Positions 42,801-51,400 of a stretch of DNA of 54,797 nt are shown piece by piece. This DNA is from Chlorobiaceae bacterium. GTDB lineage: Bacteria > Bacteroidota > Chlorobiia > Chlorobiales > Chlorobiaceae. The notes below the pieces were generated by a model. That model made no database searches, was not told the DNA's origin, and was given only the letters and a program-made list of their open reading frames with translations. Position numbers and translations under genes: made by a program. Location: contig JAAXWS010000016.1 in the NCBI GenBank assembly GCA_013334865.1, positions 1 through 54,797 on the forward strand. Reading direction: 5' to 3'. Numbering within the stretch: position 1 is the first letter of the stretch; every line of letters begins with the position of its first letter.

Positions 42801-43366
42801 TCGAGACCATCCCTTCGGGCGTGAAATACCTGCAGAGCAGCCAGGAAAAGCTCGAAGATTGGGCCCGCCGCCTCGGGCCGCGCACCATGCTCCGCGTGGG
42901 CATCGCCTGGAGCGGACGCGCCGAGCACCTGAACGATCACAACCGCAGCATGACGCTCGCGCCCTTCCTGGAGCAGCTTCCCGAAGGGTTGCAGTATGTC
43001 AGCCTCCAGAAAGAGGTTCGTCCTGCGGACCTTTCCGCGCTGCTGTCGACTGGCCGCATCCTCCATTTCGGGGAGTTGCTCATCGACTACGCAGACACGG
43101 CGGCATTGTGCGACCTGATGGACCTTGTCGTCACGATAGATACGAGCGTGGCCCATCTCGGGGCGGCACTCGGCAAGCCTGTCTGGATCATGCTGCCGTT
43201 CATGCCGGACTGGCGCTGGCTGCTCGACCGTGAAGACTCTCCCTGGTATCCGACGGTGCGCCTCTTCCGCCAGCATGCGGTCGCCGACTGGAGCGAAGTC
43301 TACCGCAGGGTACGCTGCGGCCTGGAGCTGTTCAGGGAGGAGGGGGTGTTGATAGTTGATAGTTGA
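39824..43366 (+). CDS. TPR protein with glycosyltransferase-like domains at both ends
   Basis: An 1180-residue cytoplasmic-type protein (no signal peptide). Residues 1-290 resemble fucosyltransferase-like (NodZ/O-FucT type) folds in their opening MNRYLIGKGSEMFGDRFHAL. Residues about 305-890 are TPRs, arranged as five super-repeats of exactly 105 residues beginning DADALHMLG, DAESLHRLG, DAESMHLLG, DADSLHMLG and TAENLHLLG (base 40838 and every 315 bases). Residues about 910-1175 match a GT9/heptosyltransferase-like domain (HSEQGLGDTLQFCRYVRM and VVTIDTSVAHLGAALGKPVW). Following tpsB, it is a candidate glycosyltransferase for the TpsA, like HMW1C for HMW1. Its last codons lie in the GTTGATA array. 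Confidence 0.8.
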   Translation: MNRYLIGKGSEMFGDRFHALASAVTMAALFNMTLLVDWDDPFWPDARGGFYRYFTLADLPYVTAAEMVPSDLETYPAWWRHGRKFEIDEQGFTMAEAPSYDPREGLHREPVWVYGGFGAPAGDYHLLKEHLRLTAEAVEALRPQLVKVPAGRPLVFLPASASGSDQSRWAESRGALDQALIDAEHELPARLWIRQNPGSTLLDDLFGGNGIPDAGDRFGASIRRLASFLVLASASEAYSPDEQDPYFMAARSFGQAGGVRALFAPVPEAVSLPSGYPGYGYHYRCSKGVWQQGGSAETVQGVPDAHQATMQQAVALHQQGEIAGAERLFNQLLCAIPGDADALHMLGVIDCQRGDFAGAVDRIARAIAGNPRNAAYHSDLGFALQLLGRFEEALEQYDQALTLNPALAISHLNRGDVLTELNQEVAAAESYSRAEMILRIQSTDAESLHRLGLLERRKKHMSRAAELFSHAVMIEPHRPEWHQDLGITLQELRRFDEALQSYDRALEINSGLLTAQLNRGNILRTLKRMGEASDSDEKAALILVKHPEDAESMHLLGIIEFRRKRYREAVVLFDRALGIDPANAACHSDRGLAFRELRQFGDALACYDQALRLDPDLAVTELNRGNLLRLMKRNVDAGESDRLAAALLEKHLDDADSLHMLGLVEYRRKNLERAVDLIGRAIEINPHNAAFYSDRGYALQDMRCFDAALACYDKALALDQTLAITHLNRGNVLREFMVNAPALESYARAQELIEQQPQTAENLHLLGTIAFRMRNLEASVDLIGRAIDLEPENAGYYSDLGLALQEMTRYDDALRNYDKALSLDPGLEVTHFNRANTFRAQKRFDAAFECYDKALSIKPDYWDVYWNKSLDLLMIGDLDQGFELYEWRWKRNSSPQPMRNFHQPVWHGRETLEGKVILLHSEQGLGDTLQFCRYVRMVKALGPTVVLEVDPPLLELLRPVDGADMVVARGDALPPFDTHCPLLSLPLAFKTRLETIPSGVKYLQSSQEKLEDWARRLGPRTMLRVGIAWSGRAEHLNDHNRSMTLAPFLEQLPEGLQYVSLQKEVRPADLSALLSTGRILHFGELLIDYADTAALCDLMDLVVTIDTSVAHLGAALGKPVWIMLPFMPDWRWLLDREDSPWYPTVRLFRQHAVADWSEVYRRVRCGLELFREEGVLIVDS

Positions 43367-43403
43367 TAGTTGATAGTTGATAGTTGATAGTTGATAGTTG
43401 ATA
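43348..43403. repeat. (GTTGATA)8 array at the 3' end of the TPR gene
   Basis: Eight perfect tandem copies. The TPR gene reads GVLIVDS then stop inside it. Because the 7-base unit contains TGA and shifts frame each time, all three frames are closed within 21 bases, so copy number changes would not alter the protein end much. Confidence 0.95.
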
Positions 43404-43529
43404 GGCGGGGGCTTGCAGTTCGATTATCATCGGTTTTATTGGACAGGAGGAACTTAGAAGCTCTCGGGGATGGTTGATGGGGCATGTTCCGAGACGTTAT
43501 TCGCTAAAAACAATAAATCAGTATACATC

Positions 43530-44030
43530 ATGGCAACGATCACCCTGAAGGGCAATGCGATCAACACCTCCGGCCAGTTGCCGGCTACCGGCAGCGCCCT
43601 GCCGAAGTTCAAGCTTGTCAAGAGCGATCTGTCCGAGGCCGGTCTCTCGGATTTTGCTGGAAAAAAGCTGGTCCTGAACATCTTCCCGAGCCTGGATACC
43701 CCGGTCTGCGCCGCTTCGGTCAGGCGTTTCAACCAGGATGCGGCTTCGCACGGGGACGCCGTGGTGCTCTGCATCTCTGCCGACCTTCCGTTCGCGCATA
43801 GCCGCTTCTGCGTGGCCGAAGGGATAGAGGGCGTCGTGTCGCTTTCGACCTTCCGCTCGCCTGAATTCGCCGCAGCATACGGGGTAGGCATCGTCGACGG
43901 GCCGCTGAAAGGGCTCCTTTCCAGAGCCGTGATCGTGGCGGATGCATCGGGCAAGGTCCTCTACTCGGAACAGGTGCCGGAGATCGTCCAGGAACCGGAC
44001 TACGAAAAGGCGCTCACCGCGCTCTCCTGA
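43530..44030 (+). CDS. tpx: Thiol peroxidase
   Basis: A 166-residue 2-Cys peroxiredoxin of the Tpx group. The peroxidatic Cys lies in FPSLDTPVCAASVRRFN and the resolving Cys in SRFCVAEGIEGVVSLSTF, with the expected spacing. It reduces peroxides using thioredoxin. The ATG at 43530 begins MATITLKGNAINTSGQLP, the family start; an extension to 43470 is unsupported. Monocistronic between the TPR gene and ribE, with no clear relation to secretion. Confidence 0.93.
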   Translation: MATITLKGNAINTSGQLPATGSALPKFKLVKSDLSEAGLSDFAGKKLVLNIFPSLDTPVCAASVRRFNQDAASHGDAVVLCISADLPFAHSRFCVAEGIEGVVSLSTFRSPEFAAAYGVGIVDGPLKGLLSRAVIVADASGKVLYSEQVPEIVQEPDYEKALTALS

Positions 44031-44078
44031 AGGCTTTTTGCCGCCGTTGCCGGGCTTGCCGGCAGCGGCGGCAAGCCT
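44031..44078 (+). terminator. Large hairpin after tpx
   Basis: AGGCTT (44031-44036) pairs with AAGCCT (44073-44078) and GCCGCCG (44040-44046) with CGGCGGC (44066-44072), around an inner GCCGG/CCGGC. No T-run follows, so it may be rho-dependent or structural. Confidence 0.55.
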
Positions 44079-44322
44079 GTCTGCGGTTCATTCCCATCGT
44101 TGCCCCCGACGACCAAGGAACCCCTCGGCTTCTTCCGCTCTCAATATCCTGTCGTTCTCAGGGCTGCTTCATTCGCTTGGGATTTTCCTGAACAGCGTGA
44201 TCCGTTTCTTTCACGAGGTGATCATGAACGGCGGCGGTCGATGAGTGGCAAGAGCCTGTTTCCGATTTTTTGTTACCTTGAACCATATGACTTATCCGCA
44301 ACCGCCAGAGAATTACTACTGC

Positions 44323-44979
44323 ATGTTTACAGGAATCGTCAAGGATGTCGGCACGGTCGCGGGGAGCTCGCCACGAGGGGGTGGCCTCCGGTTGCGGGTC
44401 GACTACACCTCCGCCGCTGAGTTCGGCGATCTGTCGGTCGATGAAAGCGTGAGCGTGAACGGGGCCTGCCAGACCGTCGTTTCCTGCGGCCCGGGATGGT
44501 TCGAGGTGGATACCGTTGCCGAGACCCTCAAGAAGACCACGCTCGGTTCATTCCGCACCGGCACGAAGGTCAACCTTGAACGTGCCGTCCGGCCGATGGA
44601 CCGGCTCGGCGGCCATTTCGTGCTCGGCCATGTGGACTGTGTCGGCAGGGTTGCGCGGATCGGGGCGGCAGGGGATAGCCGGATGGTCTCGATCGCCTAT
44701 CCCGAGGGGTTCGACTCCTGGATCGTGCCGGTAGGGTCGATCTCCATCGACGGCGTGAGCCTGACGGTCGCCCGTGTCGAGCCGTCGCTCCTTACGGTGG
44801 CCCTTATTCCCTATACGCTCGGCAACACCACCATCGCCTCGCTGCGCGAGGGGAGCGAGGTGAACCTCGAGTTCGACATCCTCGGGAAGTACGTGGCGCG
44901 CCAGGGCAAGACGGCAGGAGGCTCGGGCAGCACCGGCCGCATCAGCGAATCATGGCTGACGGAGCAGGGCTTCTCATGA
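44323..44979 (+). CDS. ribE: Riboflavin synthase alpha subunit
   Basis: A 218-residue enzyme of two lumazine-binding repeats that makes riboflavin from two 6,7-dimethyl-8-ribityllumazine molecules. It opens [10 protein letters not shown]. The first repeat has [20 protein letters not shown] and the second [12 protein letters not shown] and [13 protein letters not shown] at 44323 matches the family start exactly; the frame extends upstream without support. No FMN riboswitch is visible in the 290 bases before it. The stop overlaps the ATG of rarA by 3-4 bases (ATGA). Confidence 0.95.
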   Translation: MFTGIVKDVGTVAGSSPRGGGLRLRVDYTSAAEFGDLSVDESVSVNGACQTVVSCGPGWFEVDTVAETLKKTTLGSFRTGTKVNLERAVRPMDRLGGHFVLGHVDCVGRVARIGAAGDSRMVSIAYPEGFDSWIVPVGSISIDGVSLTVARVEPSLLTVALIPYTLGNTTIASLREGSEVNLEFDILGKYVARQGKTAGGSGSTGRISESWLTEQGFS

Positions 44980-46322
44980 GTGCAGCCGATCTCTCCCAGC
45001 AGGACCTCTTCGGAACCGGCGGCGGTGAGGCCGCGGCGAGCCGCTTCCGGCCGCTTGCCGAGCGGGTAAGGCCGATGAGAATCGACGACCTGTTCGGCCA
45101 GGCGCATCTCGTCGGGCCCGAAGGGCCGGTCAGGCGCTACCTGGAACAGGGCAAGATCCCCTCCATGATCTTCTGGGGGCCTCCGGGCTCGGGCAAGACA
45201 ACGCTTGCCGAAGTGTGCGCCCGTTCGCTGAACTACCGGTTCGAGCAGCTCTCGGCCACAGACGCCGGCGTGAAGGATGTCAGGCGGGTGCTGGAAACCG
45301 CCGAGAAGACCCGCAGGATCGAAGGGCGCCAGACGCTCCTCTTCATCGACGAGATCCACCGTTTCAACAAGGCGCAGCAGGATACGCTGCTGCACGCCAT
45401 CGAGCAGGGGCTGATCGTGCTCATCGGCGCCACCACCGAAAACCCGTCGTTCGAGGTCAACCGGGCGCTCCTTTCAAGGATGCAGGTCTACATCCTCGAG
45501 CCTCTCGGGGACGACGATATCCGCCGGGTCGTCGATCGTGCGATCTCCGGAGACGAGTCGCTTGCAGGATCGGGCGTCCAGGTCGATGACATGGAGTTCC
45601 TGCTGCAGTATGCCGGAGGAGATGCCCGGAAAGCACTCAACGCCCTGGAGGCGGCGCGCTCGCTCCTTCCTGCCGATACCGGCCACGCCGTGCTCGACAG
45701 GCGCCTTTTCGAACTGGCGCTCCAGCACCGTGCGCCGGAATACGACAAAGGCGGTGAGGCGCACTACGATACGGTGTCGGCCTTCATCAAGTCCCTTAGG
45801 GGGTCCGATCCCGATGCGGCGCTCGTCTGGATGGCGAAGATGATCGAGGGCGGGGAGGATCCCAAGTTCATCGCCAGGCGCATGGTGATCTTCGCCAGCG
45901 AGGACATCGGCAACGCCGACCCCTACGCGATCACGCTCGCCATGTCGGTGTTCCATGCCGTGGAGGTGATCGGCATACCGGAGGCGCGCATCAACCTCGC
46001 GCAGGGGGCGACCTACCTGGCGAGCTGCCCGAAGTCGAACGCCAGTTACGCCGCGCTCAACGAAGCCTCGGCTGCGGTGAAGTCAGCCGGTTCGTTGACG
46101 GTTCCCCTGCATCTTCGCAATGCGCCGACCTCGTTCATGAAGGAGATCGGTTATGGAGAAGGGTACCGTTATCCCCACAGCTACCCGGGCCATTTCGTCG
46201 AAGAGCTATATTTCCCTGAACAGATCGGCCCGAAGGCTTTCTATCGTCCGGATGGCGAGGGTCGCGAGAAGTATCTCAGGGAGCGGCTTGATGCACTCTG
46301 GAAAGGCCGCTACGGGGGCTGA
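44976..46322 (+). CDS. rarA: Replication-associated recombination protein A (MgsA/WHIP)
   Basis: A 448-residue AAA+ ATPase of the RarA/MgsA family. [20 protein letters not shown] is the family opening. Walker A is [15 protein letters not shown] near residue 65, Walker B is [16 protein letters not shown] near 120, and the C-terminal tetramerisation region includes [20 protein letters not shown]. It acts at stalled replication forks. The ATG at 44976 overlaps the ribE stop, so the two are translationally coupled. No role in secretion is expected. Confidence 0.95.
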   Translation: MSAADLSQQDLFGTGGGEAAASRFRPLAERVRPMRIDDLFGQAHLVGPEGPVRRYLEQGKIPSMIFWGPPGSGKTTLAEVCARSLNYRFEQLSATDAGVKDVRRVLETAEKTRRIEGRQTLLFIDEIHRFNKAQQDTLLHAIEQGLIVLIGATTENPSFEVNRALLSRMQVYILEPLGDDDIRRVVDRAISGDESLAGSGVQVDDMEFLLQYAGGDARKALNALEAARSLLPADTGHAVLDRRLFELALQHRAPEYDKGGEAHYDTVSAFIKSLRGSDPDAALVWMAKMIEGGEDPKFIARRMVIFASEDIGNADPYAITLAMSVFHAVEVIGIPEARINLAQGATYLASCPKSNASYAALNEASAAVKSAGSLTVPLHLRNAPTSFMKEIGYGEGYRYPHSYPGHFVEELYFPEQIGPKAFYRPDGEGREKYLRERLDALWKGRYGG

Positions 46323-46383
46323 TTGGCGTAGTCACTCCGCAAGCCTATATTTGTAGACAAACATTAACATCGATCCCTGAGTC

Positions 46384-47757
46384 ATGAGCCCGATTCGAAT
46401 CCTCCGACTGCTCACCGCCTTCATGCTCGTTGCCGGACTTTCTGCCAGGGGAGCGTCTGCCGAGCCCGAAGAGCCCCGAAAAATGGTGCTCAGCCTGGAT
46501 GATGCCGTACGTATCGGCATGCAGCGGAACCGCTCGCTCGAGATCGCCAGGCTCGACCGGCAGATGGCCGGCCAGAAGGTGCGGGAGTCATGGGCCGAGG
46601 TGCTGCCGCATGTCTCGACCGGCCTGACATACACCCGCTCGATCAAACCGACGGTACTGTTCCTTCCGTCAAATTTCCCCGGAGGTGGCGGACCGATTTC
46701 GATAAGCCAGGACAATGCCTTCACCGGATCGGTGAACGTTAACCAGAACATTTTCAAGCTCTCCGCGATCGCCGGTATCAGGGCCTCCTCCCTGGTGAGG
46801 CAGATCAGCGACGAGGCCTACCGCCAGTCAAACGCCGATGTGGTGACCTCCATCCGCCGGGCTTACTACGATGCCCTCATCTCTGCCGAAAAGCTCAAGC
46901 TGGTGGTGCAGAGCATCGCCCGATGGGAGGCCGCCCGCAAGGATACCGGTGCGCTGTTCAGGCAGGGGGTTGCCGCGGACATCGACACCCTCAAGGCCTA
47001 CCTTTCAGTTGAGAACCTCAAGCCGGAGTTCATTCGCGCCAGGAGTGACGTCTCCATCGCCGCGACGAGGCTCAAGTCGGTCATGGGGGTAGATCAGGAG
47101 ACCCAAATCGCCCTTTCCGATTCGCTTGCATTCCGTGAGCGGAAGTTTCCTGCCGACATCGCATCCGCTTACGCCGAGGCGCTCCAAAAACGCCCTGACG
47201 TGCGCAGCCTAACCCTGCAGCTGGCGGCCGAAGGGGAGAAGGTGACTGCTGCGCGTTCGGAAGGGTTGCCGACGCTCGGCGCGTTCGGACAGCTGCAGAC
47301 CCAGACCCAGTTCAATGACGGGACCCCTCTCGACAAGAGCCATTGGCCGGTCTCCTCTTCGGTCGGCCTGCAGCTCAGCGTCCCCATTTTCTCCGGATTC
47401 GCCACCAGCGCCAGGATCGAACAGGCCAAGATTTCAAGGTTGCAGACCCGCACGAGGCTGGAGGACCTGAAGGCCCAGGTCAGGGCCGAAGTAGAAGTGC
47501 GCCTGGCAAACCTGGCCGAATCGCAACGGAGGATCGAGGTGCAGTCCAGGACAGTCGGCGTGGCTGAGCGGAGCTACAGGATCACGAGGCTGCGACTGCG
47601 CGAAGGGGTCGGTTCGCGGCTTGAGCTGAAGGATGCCGAACTTCAGTTGAACACGGCACAGATCAACTACCTGCAGGCGGTATACGACTATCTCCTGTCG
47701 TCGGCCGAACTGGAGAAGTCACTGGGCATCATACCCCAGGAGCTCTCGGGCTCCTGA
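46384..47757 (+). CDS. TolC-family outer-membrane efflux protein
   Basis: A 457-residue outer-membrane channel protein. A signal peptide (LLTAFMLVAGLSARGASA) is followed by two OEP repeats with long Ala/Glu/Leu-rich periplasmic helices (DDAVRIGMQRNRSLEIARLD; DVRSLTLQLAAEGEKVTAAR) and short barrel segments. It forms the exit duct of an RND- or ABC-type system, or of a type I secretion system. No inner-membrane partner is next to it. Its position between tpsB/TPR and tpsA is unusual, as TpsA proteins do not normally need TolC. A second export route is possible. Confidence 0.88.
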   Translation: MSPIRILRLLTAFMLVAGLSARGASAEPEEPRKMVLSLDDAVRIGMQRNRSLEIARLDRQMAGQKVRESWAEVLPHVSTGLTYTRSIKPTVLFLPSNFPGGGGPISISQDNAFTGSVNVNQNIFKLSAIAGIRASSLVRQISDEAYRQSNADVVTSIRRAYYDALISAEKLKLVVQSIARWEAARKDTGALFRQGVAADIDTLKAYLSVENLKPEFIRARSDVSIAATRLKSVMGVDQETQIALSDSLAFRERKFPADIASAYAEALQKRPDVRSLTLQLAAEGEKVTAARSEGLPTLGAFGQLQTQTQFNDGTPLDKSHWPVSSSVGLQLSVPIFSGFATSARIEQAKISRLQTRTRLEDLKAQVRAEVEVRLANLAESQRRIEVQSRTVGVAERSYRITRLRLREGVGSRLELKDAELQLNTAQINYLQAVYDYLLSSAELEKSLGIIPQELSGS

Positions 47758-48008
47758 TGCTGCTGCCATGCAGGCCGTTGCTGCAACGGTCTGCATGGTC
47801 TCCCCGCTTAAAGCTCACCCGGTTTACGTTTGTACTCCATGCTCCTCTCTGCTTGCAATCCCTGACCGTCTGTTTTTCCCTTCATCTTATCCTGATGCAG
47901 TAATGTCCTGAGTTGGATTTACTCTTTTATACTTTATATATTTGAATTACGTTAAAAACGCATATTCTCGTTTGGTGGTTTCTTTGGATTTATGTAAATA
48001 TACAAATA

Positions 48009-48025
48009 TTGTTGTTGGTGTTATG
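48009..48025 (+). promoter_or_regulatory. 17-mer shared with the tpsB upstream region
   Basis: TTGTTGTTGGTGTTATG, one base different from 37939-37955. Within the AT-rich spacer and followed by TATATAG (48031-48037). Confidence 0.4.
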
Positions 48026-48085
48026 TTTGATATATAGATTATGTGCATGTATGCCTGAATGATTGTCGCTCAGAGAGGTTTTTTC

Positions 48086-48190
48086 ATGACAGGGAAATCA
48101 AGGAGTTTCCTGATATGTATTGTTCTGATGACCCCAGCATTGGCAGCAGTACGCAACAGCGAAGGTGTGCCGCAATTGTGCCTGGTTTAG
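48086..48190 (+). CDS. Possible 34-residue exported peptide or gene remnant
   Basis: ATG with AGAGAGG upstream opens a 34-codon frame MTGKSRSFLICIVLMTPALA, then AVRNSEGVPQLCLV and stop. It has the form of a signal peptide (positive start, hydrophobic core, Ala-x-Ala cleavage) with only about a dozen residues after it. It may be a small secreted peptide, or the 5' end of a decayed gene. Coding status is uncertain. Confidence 0.3.
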   Translation: MTGKSRSFLICIVLMTPALAAVRNSEGVPQLCLV

Positions 48191-48449
48191 CGAAAGGGCT
48201 ATTCCTCTTGTTCTGCGTTAAAGGAGCGAATCAACCGTTATCCTGTCTGATTACCGCCCCCGTTTATTTTATTCGATATTTCCCCTTCCCACGTCTTCTC
48301 ATCATAGCAGGCAGCTTCAGCTCTTTGCATCCGTCAAGCCCTGCATATCCCGTCCGTCATGCAGGATGGTTTCGGGATCCCGTCAGCAATGCTCCGGCAA
48401 CTCTTTCAGTTAATCGCCGATTCAGGAGCAACCGGTCACCCATGGTCTC

Positions 48450-51400
48450 ATGAACAGGATTCACAGGATCATATGGTCGGAGATCAAGTCGCGATGGATC
48501 GTGGTTTCCGAGAAGGCAGGAAGCAAGGGCTGCCCGATCCTGACGTTCGGTGCGCTGAGCCTTGCCGCACTCGTCTCGACAGCTCGCCCGGCTATGGGCC
48601 TGGATCCGGGCTCTTTGCCCACTGGCGGTGCGGTCGTTGCCGGAAGCGGAACGATCACGACCGATGGCCTGAAGATGACCGTGAGGCAGAACACCCCGCA
48701 ACTCATAGCGAACTGGTCGAGCTTCAACATCGGTGAAAAAGCCGGCGTTGAGTTCGTCCAGCCCGGTCAAACCGCAACGGCGCTCAACCGCATCAGCGAT
48801 GAGAACCCGAGCGTGATCATGGGCTCGTTGACCTCGAACGGCCAGCTCTTCCTGCTGAACCGCTCCGGCGTAATCTTCGGCCGGACGGCCAGGGTCGACG
48901 TGGGCGGCCTCTTGGCGAGCAGCCTGAACCTGCTGGACAGCGACTTCCTCGCCGGCAGGTACAAATTCACCGGCGAAGGCGGTGCAGGAGCCGTCATCAA
49001 CCGGGGAGAGATTACCGCCAGGCAGGGAGGCGTGGTCGCGCTTATGGCGCCAACAGTATCGAACGAGGGTACCATATCGGCACAGGGGGGCAGCGTGCTG
49101 CTGGCTGCGGCCAACGAGGTGACGCTCGATTTCGGAGGAGACGGCCTCATCAGCTACACGATCGACAAGGGAGCGGTTGACGCCCAGGTGTTGAACTCAG
49201 GCCTCGTCAAGGTAGACAGGGGCATGGTGGTGATGACGGCGCAGGCGGCCGATGCGCTGACGACGGCGGCGGTGAACAACACCGGCATCGTCGAGGCCCG
49301 GACCCTGCAGAACCGGGGCGGCAGGATCCTGCTGCTGGCGGACATGGAGCGGGGGACGACGACGGTTGCAGGCACGCTCGACGCCTCGGCGCCGGAGGGC
49401 GGCGACGGCGGATTCGTGGAGACCTCCGGCGGCAGGGTGAAGATATCGGACGGTACGGTGGTGGATACGCATGCTGTTTCCGGTAGTGCAGGAACCTGGC
49501 TGATCGACCCGGCTGATTTCACCATCGCTTCAGGCAAAACCGGATCAATCAACGGTGGAACACCTTCGGGTGACGTCTCCGGTCAAACGCTTTCTAATGC
49601 TCTCGGTTCGGGCAACGTGACGATCCTGTCGAGCCAGGGCTCAACCGCCAACGGGTACGGCGACATCAACGTCAACGATACGGTGAGCTGGAGCGCGAAC
49701 ACCACGCTGACGCTTACGGCCGCACGGAACATCTGTATCAATGCGCAGATGACCTTGACGGGCAGCTCGAACCTCGCCATGAACCCCGCGACGACCAACA
49801 CGACAGGTGTCGTGACCGATAATTCTATTACCGGCGGTACGGTGCTGGTTGGCATGAACTCTGACGGCACCTTCAAGGGAAAGATCGATTTCTTTCAGGC
49901 TGATGGTGTGACACCTCGATCGGGAACCGGCCACCTCTCGATCGGTGGAACGGGCTGTACACTTGTAAGTTCGCTCTCCGCCCTTCAGGGGATCACTGGC
50001 GGGCTTGCCGGATCGTACGCCCTCGGGGCCGACATCTCCGGTTCAAATTTTACGGCCATCGGGACTACATCGAGCAGGTTTACCGGCCAGTTCGAAGGAC
50101 TCGGGCATACGATCTCGAACCTCGCCATAACAGGCACGACCGGCGTCGGGCTCTTTGGCGCCATTGGGCCATCCGCGACCATCCGCAACCTCATTCTCGA
50201 TCTGGGAAGCTCCACGATCAGCGGCGTTACCTATGTGGGTGGGCTGGTCGGCTACAATACAGGCGGTACGATCAACAACAGCGTGGTGAACGGGGGGACG
50301 TTGACCGCGTCCGGAAACTACGCCGGGGGTCTGGTGGGGTACAATAGCGGAGGGCTCATCATGGGGGCGACCGTGAGGGGATCGACATTGTCAGGATCCG
50401 GTTCGTACCTCGGCGGTCTTGTGGGGGGCAATACTGGGACGGTGAGCGCCTCCAGCGTGACCGACACGAACGTGACAAGCTCCTATGCCGGGAACACCTA
50501 TGCCGGAGGCCTGGCAGGATCAAATTCGGGGACGCTGGCCGGTGTGAGGGTGAGTGGCGGATCGGTAAAGGGCATTACGCATCTCGGCGGCCTGGTGGGG
50601 AGCAACACCGGCACGGTGAGCGGTTCGAGCGTCACCGGCTCAACAGTGACGAGTACGTACAACGCGGATGCCTTCGTCGGCGGTCTTGCTGGCGCCAACT
50701 CGGGGACGCTGACAGGAGTGAGCGTGACGAGTGCGACGGTGAAAGGCAAGAGCTATATCGGGGGCATGGCCGGTACCAACGCAGGGACGATCGTAGACGC
50801 CAGCGTGACGAATGCGACGGTGAACGGCAGTAGCTATATCGGCGGCATGGCGGGCTACAATGCCGGCACCGTGATCGCTTCGGGTGTTACCGATACGAGT
50901 GTGACTGGAACTTACAGTGACTCATATCTCGGTGGTCTGGTAGGGTACAATAGCGGGACGCTGGACAGGGTGAGCGTGACGAATGCGACGGTAAGTGCTG
51001 TGGGTCAGGCTGGCGGGCTTGTTGGGCGCAATGCCGCTACTGGCATCGTTGTCAATTCGAGTGTGACCGGGGGTACGGTTACCGGAGTACAGTATATCGG
51101 TGGCATGGCGGGCTACAATGCCGGCATCCTGAGCGCTTCGAATGTTACCGATGTGACGGTGACGAGTACGTACAACGTTGATCCCAACCTCGGCGGGCTG
51201 GCGGGTTTCAATTCGGGGACGTTGGCCGGCGTGCATGTGACGAATGCTTCGGTAACTGCGGCGGGTCAGTACGTCGGTGGACTGGTCGGAAATAACACGG
51301 GGACGCTGAGCAGCGCGAGCGTGACGAATGCGACGGTGAAAGGCAAAAGCTATATAGGCGGCATGGCGGGCTACAATGCCGGCACCGTGATCGCTTCGGG

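Larger units (their letters stand above)
47758..48449. other. AT-rich spacer upstream of tpsA
   Basis: About 690 bases. The region 47925-48060 is much more AT-rich than the rest of the window (runs such as TTTTATACTTTATATATTTG), and contains the shared 17-mer at 48009-48025 and several possible promoter elements. A 34-codon ORF lies at 48086-48190. The remainder (48191-48449) holds no convincing gene. It is probably the control region of tpsA. Confidence 0.5.

Noticed and set aside
44079-44322. FMN riboswitch before ribE
   Set aside because: The conserved RFN-element blocks (such as the AGGGTGAAATTCC-type segment) are not present.
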